Assembly (NCBI RefSeq): GCF_004349195.1
Contig: NZ_SMLG01000012.1
Span: forward strand, 61,629-125,628
Length of the DNA stretch: 64,000 nt
Reading direction: 5' to 3'
Source of the DNA: Flavobacterium rhamnosiphilum
GTDB lineage: Bacteria; Bacteroidota; Bacteroidia; Flavobacteriales; Flavobacteriaceae
The position numbers were made by a program, and so were the translations under genes. The notes under the pieces were generated by a model. That model was not told where the DNA came from and made no database searches. It saw nothing but the letters and a program-made list of their open reading frames with translations. Shown one piece after another: positions 25,366-33,655 of the stretch (its first letter is position 1; the number at the start of each line of letters is the position of its first letter).

Positions 25366-26085
25366 TTATTTATTCCCGTTTTCCTCATCACCTTCTTGCT
25401 CCTCAAAATCTTCATCTTGATCTGCCTCAAAGTTTTCTTCCTCCTCAAAATCTTCGTCCTCATCCTCTTCGGCTCCATCAAAATCGAATTCAAAAGGCTC
25501 CACTAGCATTTTTTCAGCAAGGATTTCTATTCGATCTGTAAATTGTTCCGAGAATATAATACGTTGGGTTCTAACAATGCTATTCGAAATACGCATGATT
25601 TTAGTTTCATGACGCAATTTCAAAATTGGGTCTGCATCATCCAAAATAAACATTTTCAATCGGTTTACATTAAATCCAGCTGTGGTAAACATTTCACTTA
25701 ACTTATTTGGAGTCCCAATCAACACGTCAATTCCGCTAGAAATATAATTTTTATCGTATTCCATATCCCCTTTATCATGAACACCATAGACTTCTAAATT
25801 AGAATTCTTTCCGTATTTTTCAAAAAGTGATTCCATTTCCAATACTTTAGCTTTGTCTTCAACAATAATTAAAGCTCTTGGTGATTCTTCGTTTGCGCCT
25901 GCCAATTTCTGAATTACATTCAGCACAATTGTTGTCGATTTCCCGCTTCCTTTTGGTGCAATAATAATACAATCCGAACCACTTTTCATTGTCGAAAATG
26001 TTTCTTTTTGCATCGCATTGGCCTCAGTCAAACCGTTTTCAATTAGGGCTTGTTGTAACTCTTCGTTTATTTTTTTTAGTTTCAT
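25366..26085 (-). CDS. DEAD/DEAH-like helicase N-terminal domain with acidic tail (half helicase)
   Basis: This 239-residue protein contains only the first RecA domain of a DEAD-box helicase. Visible parts are a Q-motif-like MQKETF, the P-loop APKGSGKST (residues 43-51), GTPNKL (motif Ib) and DDAD in place of DEAD (149-152). The SAT motif is replaced by FSE (RIIFSEQFTD), and there is no second RecA domain at all. Instead residues 201-239 form a tail made mostly of Asp and Glu. Without domain 2 it should not unwind RNA by itself; it might bind ATP and RNA, or act as a partner of another helicase. The stop is genuine and the DUF2007 gene follows at once, so this is not an assembly break. Confidence 0.82.
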   Translation of the reverse strand: MKLKKINEELQQALIENGLTEANAMQKETFSTMKSGSDCIIIAPKGSGKSTTIVLNVIQKLAGANEESPRALIIVEDKAKVLEMESLFEKYGKNSNLEVYGVHDKGDMEYDKNYISSGIDVLIGTPNKLSEMFTTAGFNVNRLKMFILDDADPILKLRHETKIMRISNSIVRTQRIIFSEQFTDRIEILAEKMLVEPFEFDFDGAEEDEDEDFEEEENFEADQDEDFEEQEGDEENGNK

Positions 26086-26099
26086 ATTTTTAGTTGTAC

Positions 26100-26156
26100 G
26101 TTATAAGGTATAAGATATAAGGTTAAACAAATAACCTACAACTTATAACCTATAAC
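26100..26156. repeat. AT-rich inverted repeat between the sigma-54 regulator and half-helicase genes
   Basis: GTTATAAGGTATAAGATATA (from 26100) is the imperfect complement of the segment ending ACTTATAACCTATAAC at 26156, giving a long weak hairpin that fills most of the gap between the two leftward genes. Confidence 0.6.
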
Positions 26157-26159
26157 TAT

Positions 26160-27323
26160 TTACTTACTTGCGAATAACTTTACATCATTTTCGGAAATTT
26201 CGCTTCCGCCAAGGATAATCAAGCGTTCCACTACATTTCGCAATTCACGGATATTTCCTGTCCAATCGTATTCCTTCAATAAATTAATCGCTTCTTTTGA
26301 GAATTTTTTGACTGCATTTCCTTGCTCCGAGGCAATTTTATCAGCAAAATGCGAAATCAACATCGGGATGTCATCCCGTCTTTCATTCAATGCAGGAACT
26401 TTTATCAAAATTACTGCCAAACGATGGTATAAATCTTCACGGAAACGTCCTTCGGCAATTTCCTTTTTCAAATCTTTATTCGTTGCCGCTACGACACGAA
26501 CATCAACTTTTATGTCTTTATCCGCTCCCACTCTGGTAATCATACTTTCCTGTAAAGCACGCAATACTTTGGCTTGCGCCGAAAGACTCATATCCCCAAT
26601 TTCATCCAAGAAAATAGTTCCTTTATCAGCGGCTTCAAATTTTCCAGCGCGGTCTTTTACTGCCGATGTAAAGGCCCCTTTTACATGACCGAATAATTCG
26701 CTTTCTATCAATTCAGATGGAATAGCAGCGCAGTTCACTTCGATTAAAGGAAAGTTAGCTCTTTCACTTCTTTCATGCAATTGATGCGCAACCAATTCTT
26801 TTCCGGTTCCGTTTGGTCCCGTGATTAAAACTCGGGCTTCCGTTTGGGCAACCTTGTCAATCATCAATTTAATGTGATTAATGGCTTCGCTTTCGCCAAC
26901 CATTTCGTAGTTTTTGCTGACTTTTTTCTTCAGAATTTTATTCTCTACTACGAGTTGTTTTTTGTCTAAAGCGTTACGAACCGTATTCAATAATCGGTTT
27001 AAATCCGGTGGTTTTGAGATGTAATCAAACGCACCCAAACGCATCGTATTGATTGCCGTTTCCATATCGCCATGACCGGAAATCATAACCATAGGGATTT
27101 CGGGTTTGATTTTTTTGACTGCTTCCAGCACCTCAACACCGTCCATTTTTGGCATTTTGATGTCGCACAAAACCAAATCGTAATCGTTGTTTTTTATTTT
27201 TTCAAAACCTGCAACACCATCTTCGGCTTCTTCAACCTGATAGGTGTCGTTTTCTTCAGAGAGTATTTTTGTAAGTACTCTTCGAATTGCGGCTTCGTCT
27301 TCTATGATTAGTATTTTTGACAT
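26160..27323 (-). CDS. Sigma-54-dependent response regulator lacking a DNA-binding domain (NtrC/AtoC-like)
   Basis: This 387-residue protein has a receiver domain with phospho-acceptor Asp54 (LVLCDIKMPKMDG) and a complete AAA+ activator domain: Walker A GPNGTGKE (169-176), the sigma-54 contact loop GAFTSA (216-221; the canonical form is GAFTGA), Walker B IFLDEIGDM and the arginine-finger block FREDLYHRL. It ends at VKLFASK, about 20 residues after the AAA+ lid (WTGNIRELRNVVERL), so the usual Fis-type helix-turn-helix is absent. It should activate sigma-54 RNA polymerase from solution rather than from an enhancer. No histidine kinase gene is adjacent. An ABC exporter lies upstream on the same strand, behind a palindrome. 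Confidence 0.93.
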   Translation of the reverse strand: MSKILIIEDEAAIRRVLTKILSEENDTYQVEEAEDGVAGFEKIKNNDYDLVLCDIKMPKMDGVEVLEAVKKIKPEIPMVMISGHGDMETAINTMRLGAFDYISKPPDLNRLLNTVRNALDKKQLVVENKILKKKVSKNYEMVGESEAINHIKLMIDKVAQTEARVLITGPNGTGKELVAHQLHERSERANFPLIEVNCAAIPSELIESELFGHVKGAFTSAVKDRAGKFEAADKGTIFLDEIGDMSLSAQAKVLRALQESMITRVGADKDIKVDVRVVAATNKDLKKEIAEGRFREDLYHRLAVILIKVPALNERRDDIPMLISHFADKIASEQGNAVKKFSKEAINLLKEYDWTGNIRELRNVVERLIILGGSEISENDVKLFASK

Positions 27324-27332
27324 ATTTTAATA

Positions 27333-27384
27333 ATTTGTTTAATCGTTAATTTGGTTATTTGTTTAATCGATTAAACGAATAACC
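27333..27384. repeat. Direct repeat plus 32-bp palindrome upstream of the sigma-54 regulator gene
   Basis: ATTTGTTTAATCG occurs at 27333-27345 and 27357-27369 (24-bp period). The second copy is part of a near-perfect palindrome at 27353-27384, centred on ATCGAT, with a single mismatched pair. It begins 10 bp before the regulator's ATG at 27323. Confidence 0.7.
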
Positions 27385-27406
27385 AAATAACCGAATTAAT
27401 CTAAAT

Positions 27407-28723
27407 TTAATATTTCAACCAGCGGTACATTTCACTCCACGTTGGTTTTTTGCCGTACATGAGTATTCCTATTCGGTATATTTTTGCGGCAAACCAAACT
27501 ACAAAAAAGAAGCTTCCGAATAATAATGTTACCGATATTGCAATTTGCCACAAAGGTACGCCAAACGGAATTCGCATGAGCATTACGATTGGCGAGGTAA
27601 GCGGAATCATTGAAAAAACGACTGCAATTGTCCCGTGCGGATCATTGATAACAGTGAAAAATCCGACGTAAACACTCAACATTAACGGCATAATGATAGG
27701 CAACAAAAATTGCTGTGAATCCGTTTGATTATCAACTGCAGCGCCAATTGCAGCGTAAAATGAACTGTACAGAAAATACCCGCCAATGAAATAAATCACA
27801 AACCCAACAAGGATACTTGCAATGGGTAAATTCCATAATTCCTTAATATACATTTGGGCAGTTCCGGTCATTTCTTGCTGTGCAGTATGCATCAATTCAG
27901 GTGAAACGCTGGCTGTTGGCCCCACATTTACCCCAAAAAATACGGAGGCCGCAAACATTAATGACATTCCGATTATTGCCCAAATAAAGAATTGCAGCAA
28001 TCCTGCTAATGAAGTTCCTATGATTTTACCCATCATCAATTGAAATGGTTTCACCGAGGAAATTATGATTTCTACTATTCGGCTGGTTTTTTCTTCGATC
28101 ACGCTTCGCATCACCATGTTTCCGTAGATGATTATGAACATCATAATAAGATATCCAAATGCGCCGCCGATGCCTATTTTGATTTCGTTAAGCCCTTTTA
28201 CACTTTCTTCACCAGATGCTTTTGTCAAGCTGATATTCACTTTTGACTGGGCATTTTTAATAGCCAATGTATCTAAATGTGCTTTTTCTAAATTGTTTTT
28301 GGTCAGTTTACTTGCTATTACATCCTGAACATTTTCAATGAATGACATACTGGGACTGCTGTTTGAAATAAACTGGATTTTACTTTCGAAATCCTTGGTA
28401 TTATTCGCTTTTGGAATGTATAATAATCCTTCATAGCTTTCATTTGTGATACTGTCTTTAAGGAATTTTAAATCTATTAAAGACAAATCAAGGTATTTGT
28501 ACGCTTGATTTTTATTGTTTTGCGACGTAAATTCCTTTACAAACATACCCGATTCATCATGAATAGCGATTCTTTTGGTATCTGCTTTCATGGAACTTAA
28601 ATAGGCCACAAAAACGGCTATTCCCACAAATAGTAACGGACTTAAAAAAGTCATAACAATAAAAGATTTATTGCGAACTTTGGCAATAAACTCTCTTTTT
28701 ATAATTAATGATATGATGCTCAT
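27407..28723 (-). CDS. ABC transporter permease (ABC-2 type, NatB-like)
   Basis: This 438-residue inner-membrane protein has one N-terminal helix (SFIVMTFLSPLLFVGIAVFV), a large extracytoplasmic region of about 150 residues, and five or six helices in the C-terminal half. The segment MVMRSVIEEKTSRIVEIIISSVKPFQLMMGKIIG is diagnostic for the ABC-2 / NatB group of exporters. Together with the ATPase encoded 96 bp upstream it forms an export system; NatAB of Bacillus exports sodium, but the substrate here is unknown. Confidence 0.93.
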   Translation of the reverse strand: MSIISLIIKREFIAKVRNKSFIVMTFLSPLLFVGIAVFVAYLSSMKADTKRIAIHDESGMFVKEFTSQNNKNQAYKYLDLSLIDLKFLKDSITNESYEGLLYIPKANNTKDFESKIQFISNSSPSMSFIENVQDVIASKLTKNNLEKAHLDTLAIKNAQSKVNISLTKASGEESVKGLNEIKIGIGGAFGYLIMMFIIIYGNMVMRSVIEEKTSRIVEIIISSVKPFQLMMGKIIGTSLAGLLQFFIWAIIGMSLMFAASVFFGVNVGPTASVSPELMHTAQQEMTGTAQMYIKELWNLPIASILVGFVIYFIGGYFLYSSFYAAIGAAVDNQTDSQQFLLPIIMPLMLSVYVGFFTVINDPHGTIAVVFSMIPLTSPIVMLMRIPFGVPLWQIAISVTLLFGSFFFVVWFAAKIYRIGILMYGKKPTWSEMYRWLKY

Positions 28724-28819
28724 TTTTTAGACTGCTTAGATTTTTAGATTACTTAGATTTTTTAGAACGATTAGATTAGAAGACTGTAAAAAGTCTAACA
28801 ATCTAAGAAGTCTAACGAT
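28724..28819. repeat. TTAGATT iteron-like repeat between ABC exporter genes
   Basis: Words of the type TTAGATT and their complement AATCTAA recur about every 10-12 bases across the gap, and the left part (CTTAGATTTTTAGATTACTT) is partly complementary to the right part (AAGTCTAACAATCTAAGAAG). A similar repeat is read as coding sequence inside prmC at 35415-35450. Confidence 0.65.
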
Positions 28820-29746
28820 CTATTGTGTTACTGTTTGAATGAAAATATCATTTACACTTGGAATTTTTTCTACAAAATGTGTTACCTGGCCGCATTGCGT
28901 CAAGATATTCAACAATTCATTTGGCGTGGCATTTCCGAGTTGAATTTCCAGTTTTAATTCGTTGTTCAGTGATTTAAAATTAGCTGGACCAACGGTAAAT
29001 TTCTGCGTAATAGCATACATCAAACCTTCTACATTCTCCGATAAAATACCCACTTCAAAACTATTGGTTTTAAATTGTCTTTTTACATCGTCCAGTTTTC
29101 CTTCAATCAGTTTATTGGATTTGTGAATCAGCGCAATATGATCACATAATTCTTCTACGCTTTCCATGCGGTGTGTCGAGAAAATTATGGTAGCTCCTTC
29201 CTCTCTCAACGCCAGAATTTCATCTTTGATAATATTGGCGTTTACGGGATCAAAACCAGAAAAAGGTTCATCAAAAATCAACAGCTTTGGCTTGTGCAAA
29301 ACACATACCACAAACTGAATTTTCTGCGCCATTCCTTTAGAAAGTTCTTGGATTTTCTTGTTCCACCAGCCTTGAATTTCTAATCTTTCGAACCAATACT
29401 CCAGTTGTTTTTTGGCTTCAGCCTTAGAAAGTCCTTTCATTTGAGCCAAATACAAGCATTGTTCTCCCACTTTCATCGTGTTGTACAATCCTCTTTCTTC
29501 CGGTAAATAGCCTATATATTGAACGTGTTTCGGTTGCAGTTTTTCACCATCCAAAATAATTTCACCACTGTCAGGCAACGTAATTTGATTTATAATTCGG
29601 ATAAGTGATGTTTTTCCGGCTCCATTTGGACCTAAAAGTCCGTAGATACTTCCTTTTGGAACCATTAATGAAACCTCGTTAAGCGCCACATAATCACCGT
29701 ATTGCTTGACAACTTTATTCACTTCAAGAATATTACTCATGCTCAT
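28820..29746 (-). CDS. ABC transporter ATP-binding protein (NatA-like)
   Basis: This 308-residue nucleotide-binding protein has Walker A GPNGAGKT (about residues 39-46), the signature ELSKGMAQKIQF (LSKGM in place of LSGGQ), Walker B LLIFDEPFSGFD and the switch histidine FSTHRMES. The C-terminal 80 residues form the extra DUF4162-type domain often seen in NatA-like exporters. It can start at Met1 (29746) or Met3 (29740). The permease gene follows on the same strand. Confidence 0.94.
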   Translation of the reverse strand: MSMSNILEVNKVVKQYGDYVALNEVSLMVPKGSIYGLLGPNGAGKTSLIRIINQITLPDSGEIILDGEKLQPKHVQYIGYLPEERGLYNTMKVGEQCLYLAQMKGLSKAEAKKQLEYWFERLEIQGWWNKKIQELSKGMAQKIQFVVCVLHKPKLLIFDEPFSGFDPVNANIIKDEILALREEGATIIFSTHRMESVEELCDHIALIHKSNKLIEGKLDDVKRQFKTNSFEVGILSENVEGLMYAITQKFTVGPANFKSLNNELKLEIQLGNATPNELLNILTQCGQVTHFVEKIPSVNDIFIQTVTQ

Positions 29747-29802
29747 TTTTTAATTGGTGTAAAAGTAAATAATTAGTACCGAAATACTTAGAATAGTTAC
29801 AT

Positions 29803-29834
29803 AAAAAACCCATCCTTATTTTAACAAGGATGGG
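29803..29834 (-). terminator. Rho-independent terminator of the grpE-dnaJ unit
   Basis: On the - strand, CCCATCCTT pairs perfectly with AAGGATGGG across 8 bases and is followed by six T. It lies 48 bp after the dnaJ stop. Confidence 0.9.
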
Positions 29835-29881
29835 GAATATATTTTTTAAATTAGACGCTATAAATAGCATCTAACTTTTTA

Positions 29882-30997
29882 TTATGAAAACATGTCTTTC
29901 ACTTTCTCAAAAAATGACTTGTCTGATTTTTCCGGATTTGGAATAAAATTTTCATCCGTAAGATTTTTTTCAAAAAACTGTTTTTGGTCTTTGTTTAACG
30001 TTTTTGGAGTCCAAACATTCACATGCACCAATAAATCGCCGTTTCCGTAACCATTGATACTAGGAATTCCTTTTCCTTTTAATCTCAGAATCTTACCCGA
30101 TTGAATTCCTTCTTCCAGTTTGATTCTCACTTTTCCGTTTATAGCTTCGATGTCTTTCGAAATTCCAAGAACCGCTTCAGCGAAACTGATGTATAAATCG
30201 TAATGTAAATTCTCCCCTTCACGTTTCAAGAACTCATGCTCCAATTCTTCAATAGCAACAATCAAATCTCCCGGAATACTGTTTCCCGGAGCATCATTCC
30301 CTTTATTAGAAACTTTCAATTGCATTCCGTCAACCACACCCGCAGGTATTTTTATCGAAACTGTTTCATCTTCAAGAATCATTCCTTGTGAATCTGCTTC
30401 TGATGGTTTTCTATCTAAAATTTGACCTGAACCACTACATGTTGGACATGTAGAAGCCGATTGCATTCTGCCCAAAATTGTATTCGTAACGCGCATCACT
30501 TGTCCTTGACCGTTACATGTAGAACACGTTTTATAGGTAACTCCAGGTGCTTGAACTTTACGTTTTACTTTTACTTTTTTCTCCACGCCATTGGCAATTT
30601 CTTCCAATGTCAATTTTACTTTGATACGAAGGTTGCTTCCTTTAGCACGACGAACTCCGCCGCCTCCACCACCTCCGAAACCACCAAAACCGCCTCCGAA
30701 AATATCACCAAACTGACTGAAAATGTCATCCATATTCATTCCGCCGTGACCACCTCCGCCAAAACCGCCTGAACCATCAAAAGCTTGGTGACCATATTGA
30801 TCGTATTTTGCTTTTTTCTGAGGGTCGCTTAATACTTCGTAAGCTTCAGCAGCCAATTTGAATTTATCTTCTGCCGATTTGTCTCCAGGATTTTTGTCAG
30901 GATGAAATTGTAGTGCGTTTTTTCGGTATGCTTTTTTAATTTCAGCAGCATCAGCATTCTTTGAAATGCCTAATATTTCGTAAAAATCTTTTTTCAT
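29882..30997 (-). CDS. dnaJ: Chaperone DnaJ (Hsp40) with a single zinc centre
   Basis: This 371-residue co-chaperone stimulates DnaK ATPase and delivers unfolded clients. It has a J domain with HPD at 32-34, a Gly/Phe-rich linker (about 74-115), a cysteine-rich region and two C-terminal beta domains (CTD I and II). Canonical DnaJ has four CxxCxGxG repeats forming two zinc sites. Here only two remain, CSTCNGQG (158-165) and CPTCSGSG (184-191), separated by VMRVTNTILGRMQSAST. By spacing and sequence they correspond to repeats 2 and 3, so the second zinc centre is kept and the first is lost. grpE lies upstream on the same strand and a terminator follows. Confidence 0.97.
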   Translation of the reverse strand: MKKDFYEILGISKNADAAEIKKAYRKNALQFHPDKNPGDKSAEDKFKLAAEAYEVLSDPQKKAKYDQYGHQAFDGSGGFGGGGHGGMNMDDIFSQFGDIFGGGFGGFGGGGGGGVRRAKGSNLRIKVKLTLEEIANGVEKKVKVKRKVQAPGVTYKTCSTCNGQGQVMRVTNTILGRMQSASTCPTCSGSGQILDRKPSEADSQGMILEDETVSIKIPAGVVDGMQLKVSNKGNDAPGNSIPGDLIVAIEELEHEFLKREGENLHYDLYISFAEAVLGISKDIEAINGKVRIKLEEGIQSGKILRLKGKGIPSINGYGNGDLLVHVNVWTPKTLNKDQKQFFEKNLTDENFIPNPEKSDKSFFEKVKDMFS

Positions 30998-31016
30998 TTT
31001 TATTTTTTCTTTTGTT

Positions 31017-31069
31017 GAGTCGCACTGCAGTGCGCCTCTACGCGTGATATAAATACGCGATTAATCGCG
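31017..31069. repeat. Two adjacent GC-rich palindromes between grpE and dnaJ
   Basis: CGCACTGCAGTGCG (31021-31034) is a perfect 14-bp palindrome that extends to 22 bp (31017-31038, GAG...CTC) with one mismatched pair. CGCGATTAATCGCG (31056-31069) is a second perfect 14-bp palindrome, and ACGCGT lies between them. The block is far richer in G and C than its surroundings and lies in the 78-bp gap of an otherwise tight gene pair. Confidence 0.8.
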
Positions 31070-31075
31070 AATCTA

Positions 31076-31654
31076 TTACTGCCCTATAACAACTTTTGGA
31101 AAACGAATGATCTTGTCTCCTAATTTATATCCTTTTTCAAGAACATCGACAATTTTACCTTTCATTTTGTCTGACGGCGCAGGAATTTGAGTTATTGCTT
31201 CAGCAAAATCCGCATCAAAAGCGTCTCCAGCCTTTACATCAACTTGCTCTAACCCTTTAGAAACTAAAGTGTTTTTTAATTTTTCATGAATAAGCTCCAC
31301 TCCTTTTAGCAGCAATTCATCTTCTGATTTGCTTATTTCTACAATCGCTCTGTCGAAATCATCTAAAACAGGCAACATCGCAAGTAAAACTTCTTGATTA
31401 GCCGTTTTAAATAACTCGATGCGTTCTTTTGTAGTTCTTCGTTTGTAATTTTCAAATTCAGCAAATAATCGTAAATACTTGTCTTTCTCTTTGGCTAAGT
31501 CTTGTGTTAATTGCTCTTCTACACCCAATTCCTCAATAATAAGTTGCTCTCCATTGGCATTATTCTCTAATGTTGCCTCATCTATTTCTTGATCGATTTC
31601 TGTATTTTCAGTAGTCATATTGCTTGTATTTTTAAAAATATTCTTAAACTTCAT
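31076..31654 (-). CDS. grpE: Nucleotide exchange factor GrpE
   Basis: GrpE releases ADP from DnaK. The protein (192 residues from Met1 at 31654, or 180 from MTTENTE at 31618) has an acidic N-terminal region, a long coiled-coil helix (LAKEKDKYLRLFAEFENYKRRTTKERIE) containing the family motif, and the C-terminal beta domain with the GDAFDADFAEAITQ and VLEKGYKLGDKIIRFPKVVIGQ blocks that contact DnaK. A -7 box lies 23 bp upstream. dnaJ follows 78 bp downstream, but the gap holds two GC-rich palindromes. Confidence 0.96.
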   Translation of the reverse strand: MKFKNIFKNTSNMTTENTEIDQEIDEATLENNANGEQLIIEELGVEEQLTQDLAKEKDKYLRLFAEFENYKRRTTKERIELFKTANQEVLLAMLPVLDDFDRAIVEISKSEDELLLKGVELIHEKLKNTLVSKGLEQVDVKAGDAFDADFAEAITQIPAPSDKMKGKIVDVLEKGYKLGDKIIRFPKVVIGQ

Positions 31655-31676
31655 TTTTATTCTTTTCTTTGGATTG

Positions 31677-31684
31677 CAAAAGTA
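31677..31684 (-). promoter_or_regulatory. Bacteroidetes -7 box for grpE
   Basis: CAAAAGTA reads TACTTTTG on the - strand, an exact TAnnTTTG. A TTTG equivalent (CAAA at 31706-31709) lies 21 bases further upstream. No CIRCE element is seen here. Confidence 0.6.
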
Positions 31685-31886
31685 CTGCCAATTCTTTTAA
31701 AATGTCAAATTGTCACCTTTTTATTGAATTTGTAATTCTTTCTAAATTTTATACTCTTTAAAACAAATTTGACCAACTCAAAATTTTAATATAATTTTAA
31801 GACTATCTCGATATAGATTATTTAGCTTTGTTAAGGTTAAAAAAGATTACCTCCTGAAAATTATTAATTCACCATTGACTTATATT

Positions 31887-31922
31887 AAAAAAAGCTTCGT
31901 TTAGTAAAACGAAGCTTTTTTT
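31887..31922 (-). terminator. Terminator after hisS
   Basis: A long perfect stem around AAGCTTCGTTT / AAACGAAGCTT with A and T runs on both ends lies 19 bp after the hisS stop. Confidence 0.92.
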
Positions 31923-31940
31923 ATGCTTTTACAACTAAAA

Positions 31941-33311
31941 CTACAACAATGCATTTTTCAAACCCTCAAAATCGACTGAAACCTGCTCTCCCGTCACTAA
32001 ATTTTTAAGCGAAAAAGAATTGGGAGCCATTTCTTGTTCCCCTGTGATTACCGCAAAAGGAATCCCTCTTTTATCAGCATGTTGAAACTGCTTCGCCACT
32101 TTTGCATTATCCGGATACAATTCTACTTTTATACCTGAATTTCTTAATTCTTTTATCGCTTTCATCGCGTAAAAAGCTTCTGTATCACCATAATTAATAA
32201 ACAACGCTTTGGATGTTGCAGTTACGGTTTCAGGAAATAAATTCAATTCTTCGACAACCAAATAAATTCGATCCAATCCAAAAGAAATTCCCACTCCGCT
32301 CATGTTTTTCAATCCGAAAATTCCGGTCAAATCATCATACCTTCCACCACCGCCTATGGATCCCATAGCAACTGATTTTGGCGGAGCCACTTCAAAAATA
32401 GCACCTGTGTAATAATTCAATCCGCGAGCAAGTGTAACATCCAAATCTAAAATTGCTGTTGACAATCCCAATTCAATAACGTTATCACAAATAAAACGCA
32501 ACTCTTCAACTCCTTTCATTCCTTCATTAGACTCCGCTAGCAAAACAGAAAGTTGATTTATTTTTTCTGAAATAGTTCCTGTGAAATTAAATAACGGCTG
32601 TACTTTCAGAATCGCTTCTTCCGAAATTCCTTTCTCCATCATTTCTTTTTTCACGCCGTCCTCGCCTATTTTATCGAGTTTGTCCAACGCAACGGTAAAA
32701 TCTATTAATTTATCTGATGCGCCAATCACTTCCGCAATCCCAGATAATATTTTTCGGTTATTGATTTTGATGGTTACTCCTTCTAATCCTAAAGCAGTAA
32801 AAACAGTGTCATACAACTGAACTAATTCTACTTCTTGCCATAATGATTTAGAACCTACCACATCAGCATCACATTGAAAAAATTCTCTGAAACGTCCTTT
32901 TTGCGGGCGGTCTGCTCTCCAAACGGGTTGAATTTGGTATCTTTTGAATGGAAATTCTATATCATTTTGGTGTTGCACTACGTAACGCGCAAACGGAACG
33001 GTTAAGTCATAACGCAAGGCTTTTTCGGAAATACTTGACGTTAATTTAGTGCTGTCTTTATTTTCTAAATGAGTCGCATTGGCTTTCGCCAAATAATCTC
33101 CTGAATTTAATATTTTAAAAATCAAACGATCGCCTTCTTCTCCGTATTTTCCCATCAGGGTTTCAGAGTTTTCGAACGAAGGAGTTTCTATCGGTTGAAA
33201 ACCAAATTTCTCGAAATTACTTTTTATAATCTGAATAATATAGTGACGTTTTGCCACCTCAGTTGGTGAAAAATCTCTGGTTCCTTTTGGAATGCTCGGT
33301 TTTGATGCCAT
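31941..33311 (-). CDS. hisS: Histidyl-tRNA synthetase
   Basis: HisS charges tRNA-His with histidine. The 456-residue class II synthetase shows motif 1 around [15 protein letters not shown], the ATP-site motif 2 [13 protein letters not shown], the histidine-binding segments [15 protein letters not shown] and [14 protein letters not shown], and motif 3 [11 protein letters not shown]. The C-terminal anticodon-binding domain ([16 protein letters not shown] onward) is complete. It stands alone with its own terminator. A copy of the dispersed palindrome with a large internal hairpin separates it from the divergent permease gene. Confidence 0.97.
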   Translation of the reverse strand: MASKPSIPKGTRDFSPTEVAKRHYIIQIIKSNFEKFGFQPIETPSFENSETLMGKYGEEGDRLIFKILNSGDYLAKANATHLENKDSTKLTSSISEKALRYDLTVPFARYVVQHQNDIEFPFKRYQIQPVWRADRPQKGRFREFFQCDADVVGSKSLWQEVELVQLYDTVFTALGLEGVTIKINNRKILSGIAEVIGASDKLIDFTVALDKLDKIGEDGVKKEMMEKGISEEAILKVQPLFNFTGTISEKINQLSVLLAESNEGMKGVEELRFICDNVIELGLSTAILDLDVTLARGLNYYTGAIFEVAPPKSVAMGSIGGGGRYDDLTGIFGLKNMSGVGISFGLDRIYLVVEELNLFPETVTATSKALFINYGDTEAFYAMKAIKELRNSGIKVELYPDNAKVAKQFQHADKRGIPFAVITGEQEMAPNSFSLKNLVTGEQVSVDFEGLKNALL

Positions 33312-33439
33312 TTTTTGATTATTGGATTTTTAGATTTTCAGATTTAGGAATTGTTGAAAAAACTCCAAATTCTAATTCTTTGCAAATATCTTATTTTTAA
33401 AATAAATCTGTTTACAAATTTCAGCATTTTATTGCCCGA

Positions 33440-33588
33440 TGCCTAGCCCAGATTACAGCGGAAATAGGGAAGTGAAAAATAATATTGTTTTCTTGCCTGA
33501 AAGAGCGACCAAAGGAAGCTCCTTTTAGGCAATTTAAAACAAATTATTTTCACTGACAGGTTGTAGCGGAAAGCTGGAAATAGCTCCT
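33440..33588 (+). repeat. Dispersed palindromic repeat, copy B, with enlarged hairpin
   Basis: The flanks CCTAGCCCAGATTACAG and GCGGAAAGCTGGAAATAGCT match copies C and D. The usual short stem is replaced by a long nested inverted repeat: GTGAAAAATAATATTGTTTT (from 33471) pairs with a segment ending TTATTTTCAC at 33553, and GCCTGAAAG with CTTTTAGGC further in. This and AT-rich sequence fill the 344 bp between the divergent hisS and permease genes; nothing else is seen there. Confidence 0.8.
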
Positions 33589-33655
33589 AAAAAATAAATT
33601 AGGATTTTTGAAAAGGAAATTTGTAACAAAAATTGTATTTTCGTGTCAAACTGCT

